DNA of 64,000 bases from Roseobacter sp. (GTDB lineage: Bacteria > Pseudomonadota > Alphaproteobacteria > Rhodobacterales > Rhodobacteraceae), in assembly GCA_024636475.1 (NCBI GenBank), contig JAGXHA010000099.1:1-64000 (forward strand), given 5' to 3'. This document shows, piece after piece, positions 54,753 to 63,223 of the stretch; within the stretch, counting starts at the first letter, position 1; each line of letters opens with the position of its first letter. The notes below the pieces were generated by a model that saw nothing but the letters and a program-made list of their open reading frames with translations, was not told the DNA's origin and searched no databases. Made by a program: the position numbers and the translations under genes.

Positions 54753-55535
54753 CTATTTGGTTTGTTTCGTAAAAATTGATTTAAGGCGCTTTGGGCTAAG
54801 TGGACGCACAATGGTTTTAACGGCAACTTTGCTTGAAACTAAAAAAGCCGAGATCACCGAAATCCCCTGCAAGCCAATTTGCCCATTCAAGGAATTGCGA
54901 AGGCTATCTGCCGACATCCATACCCAGGTCTGACCATCCCCTTTGAGCGCAGGATCGACAAAAGTCTGATAGGGTATCTCTTGAATATCGACAGCGCCTT
55001 TGGCGTTGGCGGTGGGGCCAAACTTTTGTACCTGACCGTCAAAAAGGCCCGTGGCTTTATTGACCACCCGAACAATCGCACCCGCCCTGCGCATCTCGAA
55101 GCTCAGGAACTGGCTGGTTTTGTCGACAAGGGATAGCTGGCTCCAGCCGTCTGGGGGCACGGCGTGATATCGTGTATATTTAGGAAGATCGCGTAGCTGC
55201 CCATCGGCAGGCAGCACAGCGTTTATCAACCCTTTGGTATTGGTCGGCATCGTGGTGCTGACAAGAACCACATCAACCGAGGCTGCGCTTGTAGCGCCCA
55301 AAGAAAGCGTCAGAAAATCCGTGTCCGTCCCAGAAACAAAAGCCAGCGCAGCCGGGCCCTGATCACCTGTTGTTCCGGGCAAAGTGACATGCGTCGGAGG
55401 GGCTTCATTGCTCCACACCACGATCACATCCGCGATCTGGTCGTTTTGCGATGAGTTGTACAATAGCGCGACATACAATTCTCCTTTGGCCAAGACAGCA
55501 CATCGGGCGGACTGCCCGCCCTGCAACGTCACCAA
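54753..55535 (-). CDS. Small paralogue B of the giant-protein locus, abnormal start
   Basis: 260 residues from a TTG at 55535. It is a clear paralogue of the 243-residue neighbour: YNSSQNDQIADVIVVWSN against YNSAQNDNNAAVSVVWSN, and GDGQTWVWMSADS against GDGTQWVWMNADS. The homologous frame extends upstream through IDWNDGR, matching the neighbour's VNWNGGQ, to a TAG at 55571, but contains no ATG, GTG or TTG before 55535. A perfect AGGAGGT lies at 55577-55571 and an ATG at 55581 is out of frame. A tandem AATC at 55550-55557 (plus strand) would restore that frame if one copy were lost. A basic tail (RPLSPKRLKSIFTKQTK) is absent from paralogue A. The function is unknown. Confidence 0.6.
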   Translation of the reverse strand: MVTLQGGQSARCAVLAKGELYVALLYNSSQNDQIADVIVVWSNEAPPTHVTLPGTTGDQGPAALAFVSGTDTDFLTLSLGATSAASVDVVLVSTTMPTNTKGLINAVLPADGQLRDLPKYTRYHAVPPDGWSQLSLVDKTSQFLSFEMRRAGAIVRVVNKATGLFDGQVQKFGPTANAKGAVDIQEIPYQTFVDPALKGDGQTWVWMSADSLRNSLNGQIGLQGISVISAFLVSSKVAVKTIVRPLSPKRLKSIFTKQTK

Positions 55536-55586
55536 CCGACCATCATTCCAATCAATCGTCGAAGCGTCCTACCTCCTGCATCAGGC

Positions 55587-55615
55587 GATGCCGGGCGCTT
55601 GAAAACGCCGGCATC
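55587..55615. other. Hairpin between the two small paralogues
   Basis: GATGCCGGGCG and CGCCGGCATC form a 10-bp stem with one bulged G and the loop CTTGAAAA. No T-run follows on the minus strand, so it may be an attenuator or mRNA-stability element for the genes downstream (paralogue B and the giant frames). Confidence 0.55.
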
Positions 55616-55642
55616 ACCACTTTGCCAACACCGCAGAGCGGA

Positions 55643-56374
55643 TTAGAGGCTTTGCAGCGAAATCGTTGATTGGCTGGAGTTATCCGGGCTGTCCGCGTTC
55701 ATCCACACCCACTGTGTGCCGTCGCCTTGCAGGTTTTCGTCAACAGACTGAATGGTCGCATTCGTTGTGACGACTGCATTCGCAACATTCGCAGTCGGAC
55801 CCATTTTGACAATCTGCCCATCAAGCAAGCCGTTACTGGTCTCGTTCACGACGAAAACGGTTGCCTTTGACTGACGGAATTGCACGGAAATAAACTGTGT
55901 CACTGTGCTGACGATGGTCAGTTGATGCCAGCTGGCCGGTGGCACGTTGTAATAGCGGCGATACTTGTCAAACGGATGCGGTGCCCCGTCAATCTCCAGA
56001 TGCTCGTTATCCAGCCCAGAAGTATCCGTTGGCATGCTGACGCTGCCCAGCCAAATCTCGACCTGCGCGATCCCGCTGTTTGACGGTAAAGACACCGAAA
56101 CCGTCTGAGTGTCGGTGCCGGAAACAAAGCCGACAGATGCACTGCCTGCATTTGCGGTTGTCCCGGGGATGGTAATCTTGACGGGGGGCTGGCTGTTTGA
56201 CCAAACCACACTGACGGCTGCGTTATTGTCATTTTGTGCAGAGTTATAGACAAAAATACCGTATAGCTGACCTGGTCTAAGGGTCGTGCATTGCGCGGTC
56301 TCTCCGGCACGCAATGTGATGCGCTGCCCGCCGTTCCAATTCACGGCATTGGCTGAAAGAACCAGAAAACTCAT
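55643..56374 (-). CDS. Small paralogue A of the giant-protein locus
   Basis: 243 residues, with a good ribosome binding site (AAGGAG) before MSFLVLSANAVNWNGGQRIT. It has no signal peptide. The body is beta-rich: LRPGQLYGIFVYNSAQNDNN, IPGTTANAGSASVGFVSGT and FISVQFRQSKATVFVVNETS, suggesting a two-lobed jellyroll-like fold. It is paralogous to the next gene. It appears to be the first gene of the unit that includes the giant frames. I do not recognise a family; a structural or carbohydrate/surface-binding role is possible but unsupported. Confidence 0.75.
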   Translation of the reverse strand: MSFLVLSANAVNWNGGQRITLRAGETAQCTTLRPGQLYGIFVYNSAQNDNNAAVSVVWSNSQPPVKITIPGTTANAGSASVGFVSGTDTQTVSVSLPSNSGIAQVEIWLGSVSMPTDTSGLDNEHLEIDGAPHPFDKYRRYYNVPPASWHQLTIVSTVTQFISVQFRQSKATVFVVNETSNGLLDGQIVKMGPTANVANAVVTTNATIQSVDENLQGDGTQWVWMNADSPDNSSQSTISLQSL

Positions 56375-56662
56375 GTAATTATCTCCTTATTTAAAATTTT
56401 GTCACACGAAAAAGTCTTAAAAAAACAAGGTATTTTAAAAAAATAACACACACTAAAACGCGTGAAGTTAGCGCCCATTAAAATCAGGCATGCATAACTA
56501 TAGGTTGCATCTTTTAATTTTATCAAGAAGAAAGATTCGAAAAAATCACTTGCTTATTGTGATTTAAGTTACGCAAGGTAAGCACGGTCAGCCTATTGCT
56601 CTATTAACTATCTGTAATTGAATATGGATTACGGCAAGAAAGCTTTTGAAGCCCAAAATCGA
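56375..56662. other. AT-rich gap upstream of the giant-protein unit
   Basis: About 290 bases, clearly more AT-rich than its surroundings, between the terminator of the IalB-like gene and paralogue A. It shows no ORF worth calling. It presumably holds the promoter of the minus-strand unit; no convincing -35/-10 pair was picked out. Confidence 0.5.
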
Positions 56663-56666
56663 TTCG

Positions 56667-56701
56667 CCAAAAATAAAAGGCCTCGCCTGGGGCGAGACCT
56701 T
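56667..56701 (-). terminator. Rho-independent terminator after the IalB-like gene
   Basis: On the minus strand AAGGTCTCGCC and GGCGAGGCCTT pair around a three-base loop with one mismatch, followed by TTTATTTTTGG. It lies about 20 bases after the IalB-like stop. Confidence 0.75.
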
Positions 56702-56721
56702 GAAGACCAATAAAAATCGAT

Positions 56722-57252
56722 TCAGCCGCCGCAGCGCTTTGCCGCATCTTCAACCGATGCCGTAAATCCCAAAAGCGAAAAAGTGTCTTTCGTCTGGGTG
56801 CCACGACCGGACCGACCGGTCAGAACCGCATCAGCACCACGCTTCATCGCAGTGATGATCTTGTTGTCGTCATCCGTGGTTGCAGGCCAAGCCCACTCGC
56901 CTTCGGTAAACAACTCAAACGTGGTCCCGCCGATGTCCATATTGACCGTGGATCCGGATGCAAAAGGATAGCCGCCCGTAAAGGCAACCTGTCCCTTGGC
57001 TCCTGCACTTGGACGGTAGAACACCATTAACAGCGTCTGGCCACGGTTGACGGCCACAACACGTCCATCACGGGAATTTACGCTCGACTTTGGCGTAGAG
57101 ACACCCCAACACTCCGTGGGATTATCTTCGACGAAAACACTCCAATCAGTTTCTGCCCCAACGCGGTTTGTGCTTTGCGCCTGCGCCAATGCACCGCCCA
57201 CAGCCAGCCCTGTAATTGCCGCTGCTAAACCAATCGTCTTAAAATTTATCAT
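56722..57252 (-). CDS. Invasion-associated locus B (IalB) family protein
   Basis: 176-residue exported protein. The signal peptide is INFKTIGLAAAITGLAVGGA, cut near ALAQA. The mature part has the IalB family pattern WSVFVEDNPTECWGVSTP with the first Cys, GGTTFELFTEGEWAWP in the middle, LTGRSGRGTQTKDTFSL, and the terminal Cys in AKRCGG, so one disulfide is likely. The family is widespread in alphaproteobacteria, with a poorly defined periplasmic or surface role. It is transcribed towards, but terminated before, the giant-protein unit. Confidence 0.88.
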   Translation of the reverse strand: MINFKTIGLAAAITGLAVGGALAQAQSTNRVGAETDWSVFVEDNPTECWGVSTPKSSVNSRDGRVVAVNRGQTLLMVFYRPSAGAKGQVAFTGGYPFASGSTVNMDIGGTTFELFTEGEWAWPATTDDDNKIITAMKRGADAVLTGRSGRGTQTKDTFSLLGFTASVEDAAKRCGG

Positions 57253-57427
57253 CTACTTGGGCCTCCAGCCGCCATTATCCTCAACATTCTTACAACTCCT
57301 CTGGCTGCCTTTCGGGAGGCGCTCTTTTAAAGGACCTGTATTTCTCAAGACAACAAGCATAATAACGCCAAACAGGCGACCTGCGAAACCCTGATTGGCA
57401 GGAATTCGCCCAAGAAAAGGATGAAAC

Positions 57428-58408
57428 ATGACCCAACCAGCCCCCTTTGCAGAAATTTGGCGCGGCGCTTTCCTTGAAAGTGTGCATTCGGGTCATGCTG
57501 TTGTGTGTGACGACAGCGGTCAAATCGTTGAGGCATGGGGGGATCCAGAGAAAGTTGTCCTGCCGCGTTCTTCCGCGAAAATGATTCAGGCCTTACCCCT
57601 TATCCGGTCAGGTGCCGCTGACGCAGCGGGGCTAGGCCCGCAACATCTGGCCTTGGCCTGCGCGTCACATCAGGCTGCCAGATTGCATACTGGTATCGTG
57701 GGGCAATGGCTGGAAAACCTGGGCCTTTCCGACAGCGACTTTCGCTGTGGCTCCGCCGTTCCTGGTGACCAAAGCGCCCGCGACGCACTGATCCGGGCTT
57801 TTGAACAACCTTGTCAGATCCATCATGAATGTTCCGGCAAACACGCCGGCTTTCTGACGGTGAACAAGCATCTGGGCGGCCGCGCAGACTACGAGAAGCC
57901 TGATCATCCCGTTCAAAAGGCCTGTCTTGAAGCACTTGAGGATGTCACGGGCCTTACATCTCCAGGCTACGGAATTGATGGCTGCTCTGTCCCGAACTTT
58001 GCAACATCACTTCACGGCATGGCGCGTGCAATGGCGCGGTTTGCAGCTGCCCCCGAAGGCTCTGCCGAAGCCCGCTTGCATCAGGCCATGCGCCTGCATC
58101 CCGAACTGGTCGCTGGTGAAACCCGTGCGTGCACTGATCTCATGCGTGCCATGAACGGCAAGGTCGCGATCAAAACAGGTGCGGAAGGATTCTTTGTGGC
58201 GATTTTGCCAGAACAGAAACTCGGCGTTGCGCTCAAAGCTTCCTGCGGAACAACCCGCGCAGCCAACTGTGCGATCGCGTCAATTCTTGTAAAACTCGGC
58301 GCTTTGGACCCGAACCATCCAGAGGCCCTGAAATACCGCAACGCCCCCATCGTGAATCGTCGCGGTATCATCACAGGCAGCCTAAAGCCTGCCGCAAGCT
58401 TCACCTGA
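57428..58408 (+). CDS. L-asparaginase II family protein
   Basis: 326-residue protein of the rhizobial-type asparaginase II family (thermolabile, inducible type, distinct from the bacterial AnsB and plant types). Family segments are WRGAFLESVHSGHAVVCDDS, RSSAKMIQALPL, HHECSGKHAGFLTVNK and DGCSVPNFATSLHGMA, followed by GAEGFFVAILPEQKLGVALK. It hydrolyses asparagine to aspartate and ammonia in characterised members. It is followed by an intergenic palindromic element and the convergent serB. Confidence 0.88.
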   Translation: MTQPAPFAEIWRGAFLESVHSGHAVVCDDSGQIVEAWGDPEKVVLPRSSAKMIQALPLIRSGAADAAGLGPQHLALACASHQAARLHTGIVGQWLENLGLSDSDFRCGSAVPGDQSARDALIRAFEQPCQIHHECSGKHAGFLTVNKHLGGRADYEKPDHPVQKACLEALEDVTGLTSPGYGIDGCSVPNFATSLHGMARAMARFAAAPEGSAEARLHQAMRLHPELVAGETRACTDLMRAMNGKVAIKTGAEGFFVAILPEQKLGVALKASCGTTRAANCAIASILVKLGALDPNHPEALKYRNAPIVNRRGIITGSLKPAASFT

Positions 58409-58425
58409 AAACCAAGCTGGCCCTA

Positions 58426-58469
58426 TTTCCAAATGGTTTAAAATCCCGGGGTATGGGGCAGCGCCCCAT
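58426..58469. repeat. Intergenic palindromic element, copy 1
   Basis: TTTCCAAATGG, an A-rich link and TCCCGGGG, then the hairpin ATGGGGC / GCCCCAT with an AGC loop (58453-58469). The first part is nearly the same as that at 63224-63250. Both copies lie between convergent genes, so the element may act as a two-way terminator. Confidence 0.6.
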
Positions 58470-58482
58470 GCACATTTCGTCC

Positions 58483-59364
58483 CTAGACGACAAAATCGTC
58501 TTTCGCATAGCCCTGAACATACAAAAGCGCCGTTAAATCACCAAAGTTGATCCGCACATCGCATTCGGCAGCAACCGCAGGCTTGGCATGTAGTGCAACC
58601 CCCATGCCAGCGCGGTGCAACATCCCCAGATCATTCGCCCCATCACCAACGGCGATAACATCGGCTTCACTCAGCCCAAGCCTTGCTGTGATCTGCTCCA
58701 GCGCATCGACTTTGGCCTGTCTGCCCAGTATCGGCGTACCCACTTGGCCCGTCAGCTTTCCATCCGCAATCAACAAGGTATTTGCACGGTTTTCATCGAA
58801 ACCCAACGCAGCGCCAACAGCGGCTGTAAACGCCGTGAACCCACCTGATACCAGCGCGGTATAAGCGCCGCCCGCCTTCATTGTGGCCAACAACGTCTTG
58901 CCGCCAGGCATATGTGTAATACGCTGATCCAGAACGCGGCCAATCACGGCCCCGTCCAACCCTTCAAGCAGGCCCACACGCTCGCGCAACGCCGCTTCAA
59001 AATCCAGCTCGCCGTTCATCGCACGCGCTGTGATATCCTTGACCCGATCCCCCACGCCCGCCTCGTCGGCAAGCTCGTCAATGCATTCTTGCTGGATCAT
59101 CGTGCTGTCCATATCCGCCAACAGCATCTTCTTGCGGCGCCCCTCGGATGGCACAATCACCAGATCGACGCCCATCCCCTGACACTCTGCCCAAATGTCC
59201 CATTGGTTGCCGGGCATCCGCTTCATATCAAAGGTTGCGGCCTCATCAGGTGCCAGCCAAAACGCATCCCCACCGCCCCAGGCATTACGCAAGCTATCCA
59301 CCAGCGCCGCGTCCAAATGAGGCTTCTTAGGAGAAGTTAACAAAGTTACACTATGCATCATCAT
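58483..59364 (-). CDS. serB: Phosphoserine phosphatase
   Basis: 293-residue HAD-superfamily enzyme for the last step of serine synthesis. The nucleophile motif is LADMDSTMIQQECIDELADE (D-x-D-S-T). ALVSGGFTAFTAAVGAALGF holds motif II and AVGDGANDLGMLHRAGMGVA motif III. The N-terminal 80 residues form the ACT-like domain of the SerB2 type. The start at the first of three consecutive Met codons (59364) is used; the much longer frame upstream has no family similarity. serC and serA lie divergently, so all three serine genes are together. Confidence 0.94.
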   Translation of the reverse strand: MMMHSVTLLTSPKKPHLDAALVDSLRNAWGGGDAFWLAPDEAATFDMKRMPGNQWDIWAECQGMGVDLVIVPSEGRRKKMLLADMDSTMIQQECIDELADEAGVGDRVKDITARAMNGELDFEAALRERVGLLEGLDGAVIGRVLDQRITHMPGGKTLLATMKAGGAYTALVSGGFTAFTAAVGAALGFDENRANTLLIADGKLTGQVGTPILGRQAKVDALEQITARLGLSEADVIAVGDGANDLGMLHRAGMGVALHAKPAVAAECDVRINFGDLTALLYVQGYAKDDFVV

Positions 59365-59472
59365 GTTTCCGATCCGCGCCAAGGCTGTCGTAAAAAGCAA
59401 TTCAAGCGGCGTTCTAGCGATATTTTCCTGCTTGTGCCAGACCACGCAGACGTCTAAAGGCAGCAGTGGGAC

Positions 59473-59514
59473 ACCCTTCCCCAACGAAGGGCGCTTATCT
59501 GAAAGGGTAGCATA
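59473..59514 (+). promoter_or_regulatory. serC leader-type cis-regulatory RNA
   Basis: CCCTTC (59474-59479) pairs with GAAGGG (59486-59491). Alternatively ACCCTT (59473-59478) pairs with AAGGGT (59503-59508), which is the ribosome binding site of serC. The two folds share the left arm and exclude each other. A serC leader motif directly before serC, with its last stem covering the ribosome binding site, is known in alphaproteobacteria; this matches in position and form. Confidence 0.6.
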
Positions 59515-60654
59515 ATGGCTATTACGACACCTACAACGCGACCAACGAATCCGCGTTTTTCTTCCGGCCCCTGCGCCAAACCCCCCGCATATGATCTGGC
59601 CAAGCTGGCAAGCGCTCCATTGGGCCGCAGCCACCGCGCCGCACCCGGCAAAGCCAAGTTGCTCGCCGCGATAGAGACGACGCGCGAGATTCTTGGCGTT
59701 CCTGCGGATTATAAAATCGGCATCGTGCCTGCATCTGACACAGGCGCATACGAGATGGCCATGTGGACCATGCTGGGCGAACGCCCCGCCGAAATGGTCG
59801 CTTGGGAATCATTCGGCGCGGGCTGGGTGACAGATGCTGTCAAACAGCTCAAAATCGAACATACCGTCCACACTGCTGACTATGGCCAGATCGTCGATAT
59901 GGCACAGCTTAACTATGACAACGATGTTTGCTTTACTTGGAACGGCACCACATCCGGTGTGCGCGTCCCAACGGGCGATGTCATTCCCGCCGATCGCAAG
60001 GGCCTGACCTTGTGCGATGCGACATCTGCTGCCTTTGCCATGGACCTGCCATGGGACAAGCTGGATGTGACCACCTTCAGCTGGCAGAAAGTGCTTGGTG
60101 GCGAAGCGGCGCATGGCATGCTGATCCTCAGCCCGCGCGCTGTCGAGCGGTTGGAAACCTACATCCCTGCATGGCCCCTGCCCAAGATTTTCCGCCTCAC
60201 CAAAGGTGGTAAATTGATCGACGGCATCTTTAAGGGTGAAACCATCAACACGCCTTCAATGCTTTGCGTCGAAGATTACTTGCTGGCGCTGGACTGGGCG
60301 AAATCCGTTGGTGGCCTGCAAGGCCTGATCGGTCGTGCCGATGCCAATACCGCTGCGATTGCCCGATTCGTGAAAGACCATGATTGGATTGATTTTCTTG
60401 CCACTGATCCGGCGACACGATCCAACACATCTGTTTGCCTCAAGTTCACAGATGACCGGATCGCCGATGGCGCAGCATTCGCCAAAGCCGTTGCAAAACG
60501 GCTTGAGGGTGAAGATGTGGCACGCGACGTTGGTGCTTACCGCGATGCCCCTCCGGGCCTGCGAATCTGGTGCGGCGGTACGGTTGAAACCTCGGATATC
60601 GAGGCGATGCTGCCGTGGCTCGCCTGGGCTTTTGAGGCCGAAATCAACGCATAA
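59515..60654 (+). CDS. serC: Phosphoserine aminotransferase
   Basis: 379-residue class V PLP aminotransferase that converts 3-phosphohydroxypyruvate to phosphoserine. It starts with [18 protein letters not shown], the family N-terminus of the alphaproteobacterial type. The PLP lysine is in [17 protein letters not shown] and the pyridine-binding Asp in [17 protein letters not shown]. It is cotranscribed with serA after an 80-base gap that contains a strong hairpin. Translation is probably controlled by the leader directly upstream. Confidence 0.96.
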   Translation: MAITTPTTRPTNPRFSSGPCAKPPAYDLAKLASAPLGRSHRAAPGKAKLLAAIETTREILGVPADYKIGIVPASDTGAYEMAMWTMLGERPAEMVAWESFGAGWVTDAVKQLKIEHTVHTADYGQIVDMAQLNYDNDVCFTWNGTTSGVRVPTGDVIPADRKGLTLCDATSAAFAMDLPWDKLDVTTFSWQKVLGGEAAHGMLILSPRAVERLETYIPAWPLPKIFRLTKGGKLIDGIFKGETINTPSMLCVEDYLLALDWAKSVGGLQGLIGRADANTAAIARFVKDHDWIDFLATDPATRSNTSVCLKFTDDRIADGAAFAKAVAKRLEGEDVARDVGAYRDAPPGLRIWCGGTVETSDIEAMLPWLAWAFEAEINA

Positions 60655-60664
60655 TTCCGGGTTC

Positions 60665-60699
60665 CCCACCTTGCGCGGCGCGTAGGGTGGGTTCCACCC
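60665..60699 (+). repeat. Overlapping hairpins between serC and serA
   Basis: A 12-bp stem, CCCACCTTGCGC with GCGTAGGGTGGG (60665-60691), with a three-base loop and two G-U pairs, competes with a short hairpin GGGTGG / CCACCC (60685-60699). The GTAGGGTGGGTTCCACCCAC core resembles intergenic repeats scattered in related genomes. It may act as attenuator or stability element in the serCA message. Confidence 0.5.
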
Positions 60700-60734
60700 A
60701 CGCCCCCCTTCTCTTCAAAAAAGGAGCGCCAAAC

Positions 60735-62330
60735 ATGGCCCCCAAAGTACTCATTTCCGACAGCCTGTCCGAAGCTGCTGTTCAAATCTTCAAAGACCGC
60801 GGCATTGATGTCGATTTCCAACCCAACCTGGGCAAGGATAAAGACAAGCTGGCCGAGATTATCGGCAATTACGATGGCCTGGCCATCCGTTCGGCGACAA
60901 AAGTTACAGCGAAAATCCTTGAAAATGCGACCAACCTCAAGGTGATCGCCCGCGCCGGAATTGGCACCGACAACATCGACAAAGACGCCGCATCGAAAAA
61001 AGGTGTGATCGTCATGAACACGCCTTTTGGCAACATGATCACGACTGCCGAACACGCGATTGCGATGATGTTCGCCGTTGCGCGTCAGATCCCCGAAGCG
61101 TCAGCCTCGACCCATGCTGGCAAATGGGAGAAATCGAAATTCATGGGGGTCGAACTGACCGGAAAAACCCTTGGCGTGATTGGCGCGGGCAACATCGGTG
61201 GCATCGTTTGCGACCGTGCGCGTGGACTAAAAATGAAGGTCATCGCCTATGACCCCTTCTTGAGCGAAGAAAAAGCCAAGAAGATGGGCGTCGAAAAGGT
61301 CGAGCTTGATGATCTTTTGGCTCGCGCCGATTTCATCACGCTGCACGTGCCCTACACCGAACAAACCGCCAATATCCTGTCCAAGGAAGCCTTGGCCAAG
61401 ACAAAGAAGGGCGTCCGCATCATCAACTGTGCCCGTGGTGGTCTGGTCGACGAAGAAGCCTTGGCCGAAGCGCTTAAATCCGGCCATGTCGCCGGTGCCG
61501 CCTTTGACGTGTTCAAGGAAGAGCCCGCGACCGAAAACGTCTTGTTCGGCCTGCCTAACGTGATCTGCACGCCGCACCTTGGTGCGGCAACCACAGAGGC
61601 ACAGGAAAACGTCGCCCTGCAAGTGGCAGAACAGATGTCTGATTACCTGCTGACGGGTGCCGTTTCCAATGCGCTGAACATGCCGTCGGTTACAGCCGAA
61701 GAAGCCAAGGTGATGGGCCCATGGATCACCTTGGCGGGTCATCTTGGTGCCTTCATCGGTCAGATGACCGATGAACCGATCAAAGCAATCAATATCCTGT
61801 ATGATGGCCAAGTCGCCGAAATGAACCTGAACGCGCTGAACTGCGCCGTTGTTGCGGGCATCATGAAGCGCGCCAACCCGGACGTGAACATGGTCAGCGC
61901 CCCCGTGGTTGCCCGTGAAAAGGGCATCCAGATCAGCACGACCAACCAAGACAAGTCCGGCGTGTTTGACGGTTATGTCAAGGTAACGGTCGTAACGGCC
62001 AAGCGTGAACGGTCCATCGCCGGAACAGTGTTTTCCGATGGCAAACCGCGCTTTATCCAGATCAAAGGCATCAACATCGACGCTGAAATCGGTGCGCATA
62101 TGCTTTATACAACCAACGAAGACGTTCCCGGCATCATCGGAGCATTGGGCCAGACACTGGGTGCCAATGGCGTCAACATCGCAAACTTTACGCTGGGCCG
62201 GTCCGCCGCTAAAGGCGAGGCGATTGCACTGCTGTATATTGACGAAGAAGTGCCAGATACCGCGATCAAGCAACTGCAAGACACCGGTCTTTTCACCCAA
62301 GTCAAAGAGCTTGCCTTCGACGTCGCCTAA
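60735..62330 (+). CDS. serA: D-3-phosphoglycerate dehydrogenase
   Basis: 531-residue enzyme for the first step of serine synthesis. The NAD motif is LGVIGAGNIGGIVCDRARGL. Catalytic-site segments are NCARGGLVDEEALAEALKSG and ICTPHLGAATTEAQENVA. The C-terminal 200 residues hold the ASB (intervening) domain and an ACT regulatory domain (VPGIIGALGQTLGANGVNIA), the long type with feedback by serine. The start at 60735 follows AAGGAG and gives MAPKVLISDSL. Confidence 0.96.
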   Translation: MAPKVLISDSLSEAAVQIFKDRGIDVDFQPNLGKDKDKLAEIIGNYDGLAIRSATKVTAKILENATNLKVIARAGIGTDNIDKDAASKKGVIVMNTPFGNMITTAEHAIAMMFAVARQIPEASASTHAGKWEKSKFMGVELTGKTLGVIGAGNIGGIVCDRARGLKMKVIAYDPFLSEEKAKKMGVEKVELDDLLARADFITLHVPYTEQTANILSKEALAKTKKGVRIINCARGGLVDEEALAEALKSGHVAGAAFDVFKEEPATENVLFGLPNVICTPHLGAATTEAQENVALQVAEQMSDYLLTGAVSNALNMPSVTAEEAKVMGPWITLAGHLGAFIGQMTDEPIKAINILYDGQVAEMNLNALNCAVVAGIMKRANPDVNMVSAPVVAREKGIQISTTNQDKSGVFDGYVKVTVVTAKRERSIAGTVFSDGKPRFIQIKGINIDAEIGAHMLYTTNEDVPGIIGALGQTLGANGVNIANFTLGRSAAKGEAIALLYIDEEVPDTAIKQLQDTGLFTQVKELAFDVA

Positions 62331-62350
62331 GACCTGTCTATAAAATCATC

Positions 62351-62377
62351 AAAGCGTCCCCCAGTGGGGCGCTTTTT
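62351..62377 (+). terminator. Rho-independent terminator after serA
   Basis: AAAGCG-T-CCCC / GGGGCGCTTT stem with a short loop (CAGT) and a run of five T, about 20 bases after the serA stop. Confidence 0.85.
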
Positions 62378-62488
62378 GCATTGAACCTGGCTTAGGTTCG
62401 CTGGTTTCTGGTGCAAAACGCACCGCTCTGCCTTCCCCTTCCGGCCCCGTTCAGGCATCCTAGGGCCAAGCAGAAAAGGAACCCCGTC

Positions 62489-63217
62489 ATGTCCACGCCC
62501 ATCTATGCCGTCGGCGATATCCACGGCCAACTCGATGATCTTCACCGTGTTCTGGGGTTGATCGAAGCCGATGGCGGCAAAGACGCCGAAGTGGTGTTCC
62601 TGGGGGATTACGTGGATCGTGGCCCAGACAGCAAAGGCGTAGTAGATCTGCTGATGAACGGCATCGCGGATGGGCGCAACTGGACAGCAATCCGTGGGAA
62701 CCATGACCGCTATTTTACCCGCTTTTTGGATGATCAAACGGTCTATGATCCTGCCACGAGGCCTGATCTGTTCTGGATGAACCCGCGCCTTGGCGGCGAC
62801 AAAACGCTTCTGTCATACGGGATTGTCGGGGAAGATCTTGCGCCCGTCGACCCGATCCATAAAGCGGCCCTTCAAGCTGTACCACAATCGCACCGTGATT
62901 TCCTGGACGGCCTGCCAAACCTCCACACGACGGACCATCTGGTTTTTGTCCATGCAGGCCTTCGCAAAGGTGTCGCCTTGCAAGATCAGATCGAGGATGA
63001 TCTGATCTGGATCAGGGGTGACTGGCTAACAGAACCGCATGATTTCGGCGGTATTGTCGTACACGGGCACACTTCCGTCGATTATCCCGAGCACCACGGC
63101 TACCGCGTCAACCTTGACGCAGGTGCCGGGTATTTCAAGCCCCTACAAGCGGCCGTATTCGAAGGCAGCGATGCCTTTGTAATCTCGAATAAAGGGCGGG
63201 TACCGCTGCGCCCCTAA
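62489..63217 (+). CDS. Metallophosphoesterase (serine/threonine phosphatase type)
   Basis: 242-residue protein of the PPP-like calcineurin superfamily. Metal-binding motifs are VGDIHGQLDDL (GDxHG), FLGDYVDRGPDSKGVV (GDxxDRG), IRGNHDRYF (GNHD) and VVHGHTSVDYPEHHGYRVNL. The start at 62489 follows AAAAGGA and gives MSTPIYAVGDIHG. The substrate could be a phosphoprotein or a dinucleotide (ApaH-like); this cannot be told. It follows the serA terminator and so is probably its own unit. Confidence 0.9.
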   Translation: MSTPIYAVGDIHGQLDDLHRVLGLIEADGGKDAEVVFLGDYVDRGPDSKGVVDLLMNGIADGRNWTAIRGNHDRYFTRFLDDQTVYDPATRPDLFWMNPRLGGDKTLLSYGIVGEDLAPVDPIHKAALQAVPQSHRDFLDGLPNLHTTDHLVFVHAGLRKGVALQDQIEDDLIWIRGDWLTEPHDFGGIVVHGHTSVDYPEHHGYRVNLDAGAGYFKPLQAAVFEGSDAFVISNKGRVPLRP

Positions 63218-63223
63218 TTCACC

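Noticed and set aside
44783..57252. Prophage or genomic-island reading of the giant locus
   Set aside because: No integrase, transposase, tRNA, direct-repeat ends or phage structural genes are visible in or around it.
61227..62300. 357-residue minus-strand frame opposite serA
   Set aside because: Shadow of serA, which is intact and identified.
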